Shown: positions 24,608 through 33,478, numbered from the stretch's first letter. The stretch: 62,236 nt of DNA from Paludibacteraceae bacterium (GCA_024399545.1 JAKSNS010000011.1:1-62236), one strand, 5' to 3'. Numbers and translations are program-made. Notes: generated by a model not told the origin, from the letters alone.

Positions 24608-24906
24608 TAATGTAACAAACTTTGGTATGGTTCTTTGATTTACTTTATCAATCAAAGAACCGTGCCAGTGACTTCGTTTATATGGTGTTCCAAAGAATCT
24701 GTTTTAACTTCTTATCCCAACTACAAATATTTCTTTCACCAATCAACGGAACAGTTCTTTGATTGACAGCTTATGGTGCTGTCGTTCGCTTAATGGCTGT
24801 AGGCTTTGCCATTTTTGAAATGTCTGTTCTAATGTCATATTGTCAGTTCGTATTTTTGTACCACTTTGCAAGGTGGTACGCATACCACCTTTACGTATGC
24901 TTTTTG
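24608..24906. other. Convergent intergenic region with hairpins
   Basis: No gene is supported. GGTTCTTTGATT (24629-24640) pairs with AATCAAAGAACC (24650-24661) across a 9-nt loop. A second copy of GTTCTTTGATTGACAG lies at 24754-24769. Two adjacent hairpins follow: GTACCAC/GTGGTAC (24858-24879) and GCATAC/GTATGC (24880-24900); the latter is followed by TTTTT on the plus strand and can terminate the M48 transcript. Confidence 0.7.
24880..24905 (+). terminator. Hairpin with T-run, probable terminator for the M48 transcript
   Basis: GCATAC, a 9-nt loop and GTATGC are followed by TTTTT. The hairpin lies next to a second one (24858-24879) and abuts the stop codon of the converging gene. Confidence 0.55.
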
Positions 24907-26199
24907 TCAATCATCCTCACCAAACAGTATTACCCTGCATTTTGTCGAGTATGGGAATGTCTCTTTCACCTGAAAGACATCATACATATTCTTTGCTTTG
25001 TAAAACTCTGTCGCTGTGAATATATACTCTTTGGCACCTGCCGGCACAAAGCATATCAAAATCCGGCAACGCCTGTTTTCATATTTCCTCGCCATCTCTT
25101 CTCCCATTCTCACAATCATGTAGTGCCGTACGAATTTGTCCCCGTTTGTATATGCTTTTGCCTCAGTGCTGTCTGTCACCGAGTTAACCTCCAGTCCCTC
25201 ATGGACCACCTTCTCGAACCTCTTCCCTATGGCCTTCTGCGGAGCTGCTGACGCATAGTTGAAGTAGGTTAGGTTCACACCTTTGTTTGACCCTATCAGC
25301 ACATGGAAACATCCATTTTCCTTGTCGTATTCGCCCATTTCAACATCCTCTTCCTGACAGTAAATCCTTTTCATCGCTTCTGATTTTATTTTCTCAAGTT
25401 CTGCCAATTTCTTCTGATATTCATCCGATTTCCTGTATCTGTCTATCTGCGCCTCTGTGTCAAACAGCATGTTGTAATAGTGAATGACATCAGTTTTCAT
25501 TATATAGAGAAGTTTTGACACGTCGTTTTCGCACACACTCTTTATCAGTTCCCTATCCTTCAGCCTCCCGCTCATGACCAACCCTATGGGGTCTTTGTTT
25601 ATCTGTGCGTTCAGTGTATCGAGAATCTCGCCCATAATTCCGACATTCTCCTCCGCAACATATCCCAACAGATGTTCCCTCTTCAACAGCACGAATAACC
25701 CATCGTATCTTTTTTGTCTAAATCTTGCCACATAATCCTGGAAATTAGCATCCAACTCCTCGATGATCCCTTGTTTGGACTTCAGCGAGTCTCGCACAAC
25801 CCTCAATGTCTCAATATACTCTTTGTAAGTATTGGTGCTGTCGCAAGCCATATCTTTGACCAAATCCCAACTCTTCCTGTACTCAAAGGCATTATAAGAT
25901 GTCTCCGCCTGCTGGATCCTTTCCTTGCTCCTGTTGTATATGGTCAGTTTCTCATCCAATTCCTTTGCCGTCTCTCTCCACCAACCCCTGTCACCATTGC
26001 TCAATTTTTTAGGATTGACATAATCCTTGTTGGCCTCATATAATTTTACTGCCTCTTCGTATCTGTCAGCCAGCACCAAGTCATTTATAACCTCCGCAAA
26101 CTCCTCCATCTCCTCTTTACCCATTATCTGCCTATCCTCCTGCCCATACGCAATGCGGCAGAATATCACCAATACACAAAAAATAACGCTTTTTCTCAT
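24907..26199 (-). CDS. Secreted protein of unknown function, paired with the MATE-GHKL gene
   Basis: About 430 aa. A signal peptide (MRKSVIFCVLVIFCRIAYGQ) is followed by a long helical, charged region (about 30-280) with TPR-like character and heptad-like stretches such as EKIKSEAMKRIYCQEED. The last 150 residues are a more globular domain (VHEGLEVNSVTD, RRCRILICFVPAGAKEYIF). No known family is recognised. The ATG at 26199 is preferred to the in-frame TTG at 26205. The gene begins 2 nt after the MATE-GHKL stop, so the two are almost surely translated from one mRNA, which suggests an envelope partner of that transporter. Confidence 0.8.
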   Translation of the reverse strand: MRKSVIFCVLVIFCRIAYGQEDRQIMGKEEMEEFAEVINDLVLADRYEEAVKLYEANKDYVNPKKLSNGDRGWWRETAKELDEKLTIYNRSKERIQQAETSYNAFEYRKSWDLVKDMACDSTNTYKEYIETLRVVRDSLKSKQGIIEELDANFQDYVARFRQKRYDGLFVLLKREHLLGYVAEENVGIMGEILDTLNAQINKDPIGLVMSGRLKDRELIKSVCENDVSKLLYIMKTDVIHYYNMLFDTEAQIDRYRKSDEYQKKLAELEKIKSEAMKRIYCQEEDVEMGEYDKENGCFHVLIGSNKGVNLTYFNYASAAPQKAIGKRFEKVVHEGLEVNSVTDSTEAKAYTNGDKFVRHYMIVRMGEEMARKYENRRCRILICFVPAGAKEYIFTATEFYKAKNMYDVFQVKETFPYSTKCRVILFGEDD

Positions 26200-26201
26200 A
26201 A

Positions 26202-28040
26202 TCAATGGTCTTGTGAAATTTGATGGTTGGTTTTGTTGAACTGTAGATAGAGGATGTTCATTCCATAGACGTAGTGATATACCTCTTTATCCGAATAATT
26301 CTTGATGTAGAATAGACTCAAGTCGCGGATGTCAGGTATCTTGCCGTTATTGACAAACTCCTCTACAATATTAGTCGGGATGTTAGGCGAGGCTGGGTTG
26401 CCAAGATTTTTGACAAAAAGACACATCATATCCCCGGCTTCTGATAGTCGCAAATCAAACGTGTCGCTTTTGGCTTTGGTCAATATCATATTGTTCATAA
26501 GTTCCTCGCAACATATTTCTATCCTCTTCGAGAGTTCCTCGTTTATCTCGCATACATTCAGGAAAAGACGTACCCTATCCATATTCTCCTCCAGACTGTC
26601 GAGTGAGTACTTCACCGAGAGGTCAAGGTTTATGGTTTCTTTGTATCTGTCGAGAAGGAAGATTGGGATAAGGTTCCTGTCCTTGTGGCAAAGATAGACG
26701 TTGACAGCTATAGTGTAGGCAAGAAAGAATATCGATGAGGCGGCAAAGCCATACCATAGATTGTCGCCACCAAGGAAAATGGCCGCAAGGTTTACCAGCA
26801 GGATAGGGCAGAGGCATGAGAGGGTGTCAAAGCATATCTTGACGAATGGCTTTCGCTGGATTGAGAAAACGGAGTAAAATATCCCCCAATCCCTGGATAC
26901 AAGGAAGACGATGGCGCAAACAATAGGTATCCTGACAGACCTCGCCATTTCAATAGTCTCAGCCCCGAAGAGCATTGCAATGCTATCGGAAAAGCCTATG
27001 AACACAAAGCCAAGCAGCAGCAACACCGACATTCCTTCAAAGAGGAATACCTTGGCTATTTTCAACCTGCCGGCACTGTCGTCTTCGCCAAGCAGGAATG
27101 CGTCAACGTACATGTAGGCATCAACGAATCCAGCCGTGAAGCAATAGGGTATGGATATTGCTATCAGACATATACCCCAGACGAATAGCCCGTTGGACGG
27201 TAGATAGCACAAGATGGTGATGTTGACAAAGAACTGGAAGAGCGCGTTTGATATTGAACCTGAGATGACACTTACCCAGAGAACGAAGTCCTTTCTGAAA
27301 TCGGTAAAGTGTCCAATGGCCTTGGTGTCTAAATGGAAAGGGAACTGCCCGTTCAGGAATATAGGCAATAGCAGCAGGATGTTCGTCGCTGACGATATGC
27401 ACATAGCTATACCGACAGATTCTATCCCGAGGTGAGCGACTTTTATCAGCAGGAAAATAGAAAGCACGTTGGCAAAGACAGAGACAAATATCGCTCTGGA
27501 GACTTTTTTTGCATGGCCTGCCGAAGTTACGTATGCGTTGAGTACCGACGCAATAGCATTGAGCAAAAGATAGACGACAATCGGTGCAAGGTAGGATACC
27601 AAGTAACCGGAAATTGCGGTGTCTGAGGTCATTATTTCGGCAATCCTATGTCTGAACACCAAGATTGAGATTGCAGGTATGACGCTGACCACAGCGGAGG
27701 ATACCACCGAGAAGGTGAGCAGTCTGTTGGCGGATTTGAAGTCCAACTTTCCGTAGGCAGTTCCTGCCTGCAGGCTTGGGCCGAGATTGCAGAGATTGAT
27801 AAGTATCAATATCATCCCTGTGACTGGGCTGAAAACGCTTGATGCTTTGAAACAGTCCACCCCAAGGAATTGTGACACCATCATATTGTTCAGCATGACG
27901 GCAAGTTGGGGCGCGAGACAGTTTAGCAAACATGCCACCTGTGTCGAGAGCATTGAACGGACTACCACCTTGCCCGAACGCATCTGCTGATTATTTGTTT
28001 TCCTGAAATTCATGACAAATTCTTTTTTATATATTGACAT
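26202..28040 (-). CDS. MATE-family transporter fused to a GHKL ATPase (RsbW-like) domain
   Basis: 612 aa. Residues about 25-460 have about twelve membrane helices in the MATE layout, with MMVSQFLGVDCFKASSVFSP near the start, typical of MATE exporters. The remaining 140 residues are soluble and resemble an anti-sigma/RsbW-type HATPase_c_2 domain, with an N-box-like stretch EICCEELMNNM near residue 510 followed by LFVKNLGNP. Such a fusion would couple a membrane sensor or transporter to protein phosphorylation or signalling. Whether the MATE part still transports is unknown. It is first in an operon with the secreted protein gene at 24907-26199. Confidence 0.85.
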   Translation of the reverse strand: MSIYKKEFVMNFRKTNNQQMRSGKVVVRSMLSTQVACLLNCLAPQLAVMLNNMMVSQFLGVDCFKASSVFSPVTGMILILINLCNLGPSLQAGTAYGKLDFKSANRLLTFSVVSSAVVSVIPAISILVFRHRIAEIMTSDTAISGYLVSYLAPIVVYLLLNAIASVLNAYVTSAGHAKKVSRAIFVSVFANVLSIFLLIKVAHLGIESVGIAMCISSATNILLLLPIFLNGQFPFHLDTKAIGHFTDFRKDFVLWVSVISGSISNALFQFFVNITILCYLPSNGLFVWGICLIAISIPYCFTAGFVDAYMYVDAFLLGEDDSAGRLKIAKVFLFEGMSVLLLLGFVFIGFSDSIAMLFGAETIEMARSVRIPIVCAIVFLVSRDWGIFYSVFSIQRKPFVKICFDTLSCLCPILLVNLAAIFLGGDNLWYGFAASSIFFLAYTIAVNVYLCHKDRNLIPIFLLDRYKETINLDLSVKYSLDSLEENMDRVRLFLNVCEINEELSKRIEICCEELMNNMILTKAKSDTFDLRLSEAGDMMCLFVKNLGNPASPNIPTNIVEEFVNNGKIPDIRDLSLFYIKNYSDKEVYHYVYGMNILYLQFNKTNHQISQDH

Positions 28041-28123
28041 ATCGTCTTTGCAATCGTTGGGAAGGTTCTTTGATTGACAAAGTAAGTGATGATAAAAAAA
28101 TAATTTGAAACAAATTTGTTATT
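28041..28123. other. Short intergenic stretch upstream of the MATE-GHKL gene with a shared motif
   Basis: GGTTCTTTGATTGACAAA at 28064-28081 matches the hairpin arm at 24629-24640 and the copy at 24754-24769. A standard TAnnTTTG box is not clear on the minus strand here. Confidence 0.5.
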
Positions 28124-28412
28124 TACCTTCGTTTTTTCAAAGGATATGATGGCTGACTGATTGCCCGTACTTCCAATGCTATTCCAACTGAAATCAGATA
28201 ATCAAACTCCTTTTGGTAACTATCCATTCGTTTGTCATCTTTTCCTTCTATATTCTTAGCCACAACCCTTTTCTTCTTGTTCTCCAGATTGGATGGTATC
28301 TTCTGATAGAAACGAGATTATGCTCTGCAAGAAACGTATTTACCACATCAGGAAGTCCACCTACAAGAAGATATTTCCTGAACAAATTTGGATGAAATCT
28401 TGCGGTAAAGCA
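28124..28412 (-). pseudogene. Decayed AAA_14/DUF4143 ATPase gene (C-terminal fragment)
   Basis: On the minus strand, one frame reads LFRKYLLVGGLPDVVNTFLA, typical of the start of DUF4143. After a frameshift near 28285 another frame reads YQKEFDYLISVGIALEVRAI then SQPSYPLKK and a stop at 28124-28126, typical of the DUF4143 winged-helix part. The whole N-terminal ATPase domain (Walker A and B) is missing, as is the C-terminus. The promoter and a three-unit repeat array remain upstream, so an internal deletion joined the leader to the middle of the gene. Confidence 0.75.
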
Positions 28413-28425
28413 TAAGCAAAAATAC

Positions 28426-28501
28426 ACTTTTCGTGAAAAATCGGGCATTTAAAAATACACTTTTCGTGAAAAAATCACACTGCAAAAATACACTTTTCTT
28501 C
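28426..28501 (-). promoter_or_regulatory. Three-unit repeat array upstream of the DUF4143 pseudogene
   Basis: AAAAATACACTTTTCGTG-type units occur three times; the small palindrome CACTTTTCGTG is at 28426-28436 and 28458-28468, and a diverged copy (CACTTTTCTTC) at 28491-28501. The period is 32-33 nt, as in the array of the intact ATPase at 11.7 kb, although the sequence is different. The promoter-proximal unit overlaps the -7 box, consistent with operators. Confidence 0.8.
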
Positions 28502-28514
28502 TGACTTGACCAAA
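28483..28514 (-). promoter_or_regulatory. Promoter of the DUF4143 pseudogene
   Basis: Minus strand TTTG (28514-28511), a 20-nt spacer and TATTTTTG (28490-28483) followed by CAG. The -7 box abuts the first repeat unit. Confidence 0.7.
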
Positions 28515-28633
28515 CAAATACAATATTTTTTTGTGATAATTACAGTATTTTTCTATCTTGCAGATTATCAATACGTTTGCTGTAAAAATCGCCTTTGCGG
28601 TAGAGAAGATATGTGGTGAAGGCAAAGATAAAC

Positions 28634-28663
28634 AAAAAGGCTGATACTTAATGTAAGTATCAG
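28634..28663 (-). terminator. Rho-independent terminator after trxB
   Basis: CTGATACTTA (28641-28650) and TAAGTATCAG (28654-28663) form a 10-bp stem; on the minus strand it is followed by CC and a run of five T residues (28638-28634). It ends the dut-trxB operon. Confidence 0.85.
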
Positions 28664-28711
28664 TCCTATTTATCAACTAAAAAAATTCACCGAAATAAAT
28701 ATCAAGGTGTA

Positions 28712-29647
28712 TCAGAGTTCCTTTAGATATTTCTCTGCCTCCATGGCGGCTTTGCAGCCTGAGCCTGCGGCTACTATGGCCTGACGGTAGATAGGGTCGG
28801 CAACATCACCTGCGGCAAAGACCCCGGGAACATTGGTCGTTGGACGGTAAGGGTCGGTGATGATGTATCCTTCGGCATCTGTCTTGACATATTCGCGGAA
28901 GACATCGCTATTAGGGTGATGACCTATGGCAAGGAAGAAACCGTCAATCTTGATGTCGCGGAGTTGCTCGTCAGGCTGTCCTTTGCGATATACAAGGTGG
29001 GCACCCTCAACGCCATCCTCGCCAAAAAGCCCCAGCGTGTTATGCTCGAAGAGAACCTCGATTTTAGGGTTGTTCAGCACACGCTCCTGCATAACCTGTG
29101 TGGCACGAAGGAAAGGTTTGCGGACAATGAGATAGACCTTGTTGCAGAGACCGGCAAGGTATGTCGCCTCTTCGCAGGCAGTATCGCCACCGCCGACAAC
29201 AGCAACATCTTTCTTGCGGTAGAAGAAACCGTCGCATGTCGCACAAGCTGAAACACCCATGCCCATGTATTTCTTCTCGTCGTCAAGGCCGAGATATTTT
29301 GCCGAGGCACCTGTTGCTATGATGACAGTGTCAGCTTCGATTTCGGTGGTCTCGTCGATTGTGACGACCTTTGGGTTCTTGCTGAAATCGACTTTTGTCA
29401 CGACACCTGTGCGGATGTCTGCCCCGAAACGCTCTGCCTGCTGACGGATTTCCATCATCATCTGGTTTGCGTCAACGCCTTCCGGATAACCGGGGAAATT
29501 CTCTATCTCAGTGGTTTGCGTGAGTTGTCCACCTGATAGCATTCCTTCGTAGAGAACAGGATTGAGACCTGCACGGCTGGTATAGATTGCTGCGGTGTAG
29601 CCTGCGGGACCTGAACCAATGATTAAAACTTTAGTTCTTTCTTTCAT
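28712..29647 (-). CDS. trxB: Thioredoxin-disulfide reductase
   Basis: 311-aa flavoenzyme that passes electrons from NADPH to thioredoxin. The FAD-binding GSGPAGYT (11-18), the redox pair CATC (135-138), the NADPH-binding GGGDTA (about 152-157) and the C-terminal FAD-contacting GVFAAGDVADP are all present. The length is normal. It lies 19 nt after the envC-like gene and is last in a five-gene minus-strand operon, followed by a terminator. Confidence 0.96.
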   Translation of the reverse strand: MKERTKVLIIGSGPAGYTAAIYTSRAGLNPVLYEGMLSGGQLTQTTEIENFPGYPEGVDANQMMMEIRQQAERFGADIRTGVVTKVDFSKNPKVVTIDETTEIEADTVIIATGASAKYLGLDDEKKYMGMGVSACATCDGFFYRKKDVAVVGGGDTACEEATYLAGLCNKVYLIVRKPFLRATQVMQERVLNNPKIEVLFEHNTLGLFGEDGVEGAHLVYRKGQPDEQLRDIKIDGFFLAIGHHPNSDVFREYVKTDAEGYIITDPYRPTTNVPGVFAAGDVADPIYRQAIVAAGSGCKAAMEAEKYLKEL

Positions 29648-29666
29648 AGTATATTTTTATTTGTTA

Positions 29667-30920
29667 TTATCGTGCCAACCAAGATTCGGGGTTGAGAATG
29701 TCCCTGTCCTTATAAAGCAGGAAGTACAATTCAGTCTTATTGCCGTTCTCCGTGTCAGTGAATATCTTGCCTATTTTCTGGCGTGACGTTACTTTGTCGC
29801 CTGCCTTAACATAGACGGACGTGAGGTTTGAATAGACAGTGGAGTAGTTGCCGTGGCGTATGATGACGGACTGGTTGGAGCCTGATATTGAGAATACTTT
29901 AGTCACGACACCCTCAAACACCGCACGTGCCTCAGTGCCGGAAGGGGACTGGATATATATGCCTTTGTTGTTGATAGTTACCTTGTCGAGATAAGGGTGA
30001 GGCTGCACGCCGAAGTGTCCTGTTATGTTGCCTCGCTCGACAGGACGAGGGAGACGGCCTTTGTTAGCTTCGAAATTGCCAGCAATGAGTTTCTCCTCCT
30101 TGCTGAGTTCAAACGACGTAGAGCCTGATGAACCTTTTGATGGTGTGGTGCTGCCTTTTGAAGCGTCTTTCTTTTTTTTCTTAGCAGCAGCTTGCTGGCG
30201 GGCTATCTCTGCATTGATTGCCTCTTGGATTTTTTTATCGAGTTTATTGATTTGAGCCTGTTGGCTCTTCTGTTTGGCGGTCAGTTCCTTCTCTTTTTTC
30301 TTCAGGGAATTTAGTTGTTTTTTCTGTTCCCTTTGCTGTTGCTCAAGTTTCCGTTGCTGTGCCTCACGCTCGTTCATAGAGACCTCTTTTTGGTTGCGCG
30401 TGTCGGTGAGTTCGTTCTGTTGGGCGGTAAGTGAGTCTGTAAGGTCACTGATTTCCTGAGCCTTTGCCCTGCGGCGTGACGAAAGTTTCTGTAGGTAACG
30501 GAAACGCCTGAAACCTTGCGTGAAATCATCAGCCGAGATTATGTAAAGGAACATAGAGAAAGCGTTGCGGTGTGACTGTCGGTACAGCAATTTGACATTT
30601 ACCGCATATTCGGCACGCAGTTGTTCAAGGCGTAGAAGGTTTTGCTCACGTGAGAATTGCAGGGAGTCTATATCATGGTTCAGTACGTCGATTTCGGTGT
30701 TCAGCAGGTTTATGTACTCCTGCCCTTGGCGTATGGATTGTCTGGTAAGAATGAGTTTGTTTTCAGTGCCTTTGCGTGACTTCTTTGTCTCGTTTATAAG
30801 CCGTGACGTTGTTTGCATCTCTTGGTTCAGTTTCTTTTTCTTCTGTTCCAGTTGTTTGCGAGTCTGTCCTGTGGCGAAAACGGCAGTAATCAGCAGTAAT
30901 ATTAACAATCTGTATCTCAT
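29667..30920 (-). CDS. EnvC-like murein hydrolase activator (degenerate M23/LytM domain)
   Basis: 417 aa. A signal peptide (ending near ATGQ) leads to a long coiled coil rich in Gln, Lys and Glu (about 20-255), then a Lys/Ser linker and a C-terminal LytM-like domain (about 290-417). The zinc ligands of active M23 peptidases are not all there: the HxH pair is HGNYSTVYSN instead of ending in H, and ELYFLLY replaces HLHF. This matches EnvC-type proteins that activate cell-wall amidases during division rather than cut peptidoglycan themselves. It is in the conserved dut-TPR-DUF4292 operon, 3 nt after DUF4292. Confidence 0.88.
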   Translation of the reverse strand: MRYRLLILLLITAVFATGQTRKQLEQKKKKLNQEMQTTSRLINETKKSRKGTENKLILTRQSIRQGQEYINLLNTEIDVLNHDIDSLQFSREQNLLRLEQLRAEYAVNVKLLYRQSHRNAFSMFLYIISADDFTQGFRRFRYLQKLSSRRRAKAQEISDLTDSLTAQQNELTDTRNQKEVSMNEREAQQRKLEQQQREQKKQLNSLKKKEKELTAKQKSQQAQINKLDKKIQEAINAEIARQQAAAKKKKKDASKGSTTPSKGSSGSTSFELSKEEKLIAGNFEANKGRLPRPVERGNITGHFGVQPHPYLDKVTINNKGIYIQSPSGTEARAVFEGVVTKVFSISGSNQSVIIRHGNYSTVYSNLTSVYVKAGDKVTSRQKIGKIFTDTENGNKTELYFLLYKDRDILNPESWLAR

Positions 30921-30923
30921 GAC

Positions 30924-31763
30924 CTATATTTTCTGTTCAGTGAAATAAGTATTGAAAGGCACGCGGGTGTAGCGTTCAAGGTTTATTTTTGTAATATTTA
31001 TCTCTTTGTCAAACTCGATTTCTTCGATTGAGGCATTGGCAAGGAAGAAGAATTTGTTGTGGTCGAGTTCTATGGAAATCTTGAAAGGGTATTTGTATTT
31101 CCTGTTGACCAATCGCCAATCCGAATAAGTTATGACGTAAGGCAGTGAGACGCTTTTGCCACGTTGCAGTCCAGAAAGTGCCACGAAGAAAGAACCGAAA
31201 CTAATCTCAAAATACTGGAACATATTGTTAAGGTTGTCATTGCCAATAAGTACGTATGTTGAATCCGTGTTGCTATCAAGTTTGAAAGAGTGCTTGTCGC
31301 GGTGGGGAATAGAATAGAATTGCCCTGAAAGCATAGATTGTACGGCATGGAAATCGAACGGAATACCTGTGCCAATATACATTGCGTCGTAAGGGGTCTC
31401 GCTGTAACGATGGTTCATCTTGTCATAAACAGTGAAGAAATCGGTGTTGAAATCAATCCTTGCGACCTCAATCCCGAGCATAGGTTGTATGGAGAGAGAT
31501 ATGACTGAATCAGTGATGATGCGAAGAGAGCCGCGGAGAGAGTAAGAGGCTTGACCAAACTGCACATTAAGGTCAAACTTCGAGATATTCATAGTGCGGA
31601 ATGAGGGTTGGTTTTGTATGGCATATTCTATGATTTCCGGTGCTGTGAGCGCAGAGTCCATCTTGGCGACAGGTTGTTTTCTCAAATCCTTGGAAACTTG
31701 TCTTGAGAGGTTGCATGAAGCCAACATGGCGATTAAGACTATTGAAAAAAGTAGTTTCTTCAT
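30924..31763 (-). CDS. DUF4292 lipoprotein
   Basis: 279 aa. A lipoprotein signal with lipobox LASC (Cys about 17) indicates lipidation and membrane anchoring. The rest is mainly beta-strands with fold-like similarity to LolA/LolB-type lipoprotein handlers, as known for DUF4292. Its ATG overlaps the TPR gene stop (TAATG), and the envC-like gene follows after 3 nt. The gene order suggests an envelope role, but the molecular function is not established. Confidence 0.85.
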   Translation of the reverse strand: MKKLLFSIVLIAMLASCNLSRQVSKDLRKQPVAKMDSALTAPEIIEYAIQNQPSFRTMNISKFDLNVQFGQASYSLRGSLRIITDSVISLSIQPMLGIEVARIDFNTDFFTVYDKMNHRYSETPYDAMYIGTGIPFDFHAVQSMLSGQFYSIPHRDKHSFKLDSNTDSTYVLIGNDNLNNMFQYFEISFGSFFVALSGLQRGKSVSLPYVITYSDWRLVNRKYKYPFKISIELDHNKFFFLANASIEEIEFDKEINITKINLERYTRVPFNTYFTEQKI

Positions 31764-33478
31764 TATTTTAAAAAGTCGATTATTTCTTGTTCGTGGACTG
31801 AGGATGGGGCTTCTTTATATAACTTACGAGCTTGTTCAAGGAACAAATCCGCTATACTTTCTTCTCCGAGTTTGTTATATACGCAATAGACATGGTAGCA
31901 TGTTGTTGCGTCAAATTCCGCCTTGCCGTCTGCGCATATCCTTGTCAGCCTTTCGTAATACATTCGTGCGGATATTGCGTCGCCGCGCAGGAATAGAATC
32001 CATGCGTATGTGTCAAGCACAGAAGGCGATGAAGGGTCGAATTTCATTGCGCTTGCCGCCATTTTTTCGGCACGAGCGAGGTCTTCAGGAGTGACATCTG
32101 GTGAAGTGGCGAGCGTATAAGAATAGTTATTCAATGCGTAGGAATTTTGCGGCTGATAGGTAAGGCAACTGTCGTATGCCGCAAATGAAGCCTTCAATGA
32201 GTCGTGCTGCAACATATAGTCACCGATGAAAAGATAGGCGATGGCTTTTACGTTTTGGTCTTGTGCTATGGCAATTGTTTGACGGCAAACAGTCAGCAGA
32301 GAGTCAGATAATGGGGTATCGGTGGCAAGGCTTATGATGTGGCGGAGCGCCCAATCGTCATTTTTGAAGAGTTTATGACCTTGCACGGCAATAATGTGTG
32401 CAGAGTCATTAATTTGTAGAGTGTTGTAGATTTCAAACAATGAGACGTAGGCATCCTCGTTCTGTTGGTCAAGTTGGCAGATACGCTTCAATGTTTTTAT
32501 AATTGCGGCAGTGTCTTTCGTCGCTTCATATACGTTGATGGAATATTGATATACGGATAAGTCAGAAGGGTGGAGCAACTGGATTGTGTCAAGCAGTAAG
32601 TATGCGGAAAGAGTGTCTCCACGTTCAAAAAAAGTTCCTATATATGGATTGAGTACCCTGTCGAGATTGAAATTCGTGATATAGTCAAGGTTGCGATAGA
32701 TAAGAGCGAAAGCCTTGTCCTCTTGAAAGACCTGGTTGTAATAATTCGCCAGCATAATCTCGGCACTCTGCTTGTCTTGCGGATTGCTTTCAATATAGTC
32801 TGCCACTGCTTGTTCTATCAACTTGTCTTTGCCACTGCGAAAGAGTATGGCAATCTGATATTGAAGATATACCATAGACTCGCCTTCCAGTTTGCGGTAG
32901 GTGTTCAATTCTCGTGAGGCTTTGCTGAATTGGTCGTTGTCGCAGTAAGAATTTATCAGGTGAAGGCAGTAGTCTGAGTTGTAGGGGTTGAGTTTGCGGA
33001 GTTTCTCAAGGTCTTTTATCGCTTGTTTGTGTAATTTTGGATTATCACTGTTCTCATTCATATACACCAAATATTCAAGGTATTCGGTGTTGTCCTCGTC
33101 GTAATGATGAGCTTGGTTGATATAGTAATATGCGGCTATGTGGTTTTGAGAACCAAGATAGAAGAGTGCCAACTGGAAAGAAGCGGCTGCATAATAGGAC
33201 GGTGCTGGTATATCCAAAGATTCCTGTAGGCGTATAGAACTCTCAAGTTTTGATAATGTCTTGAGCAGCAACTCACGGTCGCCTGTGGTTTTACTCAACT
33301 CCTTGTAGCGAAGTGCATCAATGTAGAGGGACTTGATGTAGTCAAGGCTTGTTGAGTCTTGCAGACGTTCGGCAGCAACTTGAGCCTGAAACGCTGAGTC
33401 GTTTTTCAAGGCATTCTGCGCATTGGTGAAAAACGCAGTAAGCAGGAGTATAATTATTAAATTTTTGCGCATAATCAT
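31763..33478 (-). CDS. Secreted TPR-repeat protein
   Basis: 571 aa. A signal peptide (MRKNLIIILLLTAFFTNAQ) is followed by about ten TPR helical pairs through the whole length, with typical A/Y/G/P positions such as ALNNYSYTLA and PSVLDTYAWILFLRGD. TPR arrays are protein-binding scaffolds; this one would work in the periplasm. It lies between dut and DUF4292, a gene order that is common in Bacteroidales. Confidence 0.9.
   Translation of the reverse strand: MIMRKNLIIILLLTAFFTNAQNALKNDSAFQAQVAAERLQDSTSLDYIKSLYIDALRYKELSKTTGDRELLLKTLSKLESSIRLQESLDIPAPSYYAAASFQLALFYLGSQNHIAAYYYINQAHHYDEDNTEYLEYLVYMNENSDNPKLHKQAIKDLEKLRKLNPYNSDYCLHLINSYCDNDQFSKASRELNTYRKLEGESMVYLQYQIAILFRSGKDKLIEQAVADYIESNPQDKQSAEIMLANYYNQVFQEDKAFALIYRNLDYITNFNLDRVLNPYIGTFFERGDTLSAYLLLDTIQLLHPSDLSVYQYSINVYEATKDTAAIIKTLKRICQLDQQNEDAYVSLFEIYNTLQINDSAHIIAVQGHKLFKNDDWALRHIISLATDTPLSDSLLTVCRQTIAIAQDQNVKAIAYLFIGDYMLQHDSLKASFAAYDSCLTYQPQNSYALNNYSYTLATSPDVTPEDLARAEKMAASAMKFDPSSPSVLDTYAWILFLRGDAISARMYYERLTRICADGKAEFDATTCYHVYCVYNKLGEESIADLFLEQARKLYKEAPSSVHEQEIIDFLK

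Noticed and set aside
24763..25251. 162-aa plus-strand open frame
   Set aside because: Mostly antisense to the 3' part of the secreted-protein gene, which has a signal peptide and better coding features.
28426..28501. CRISPR-like array
   Set aside because: Only three units, spacers of about 20 nt that are part of the leader; the first unit overlaps a promoter. Fits operators better.
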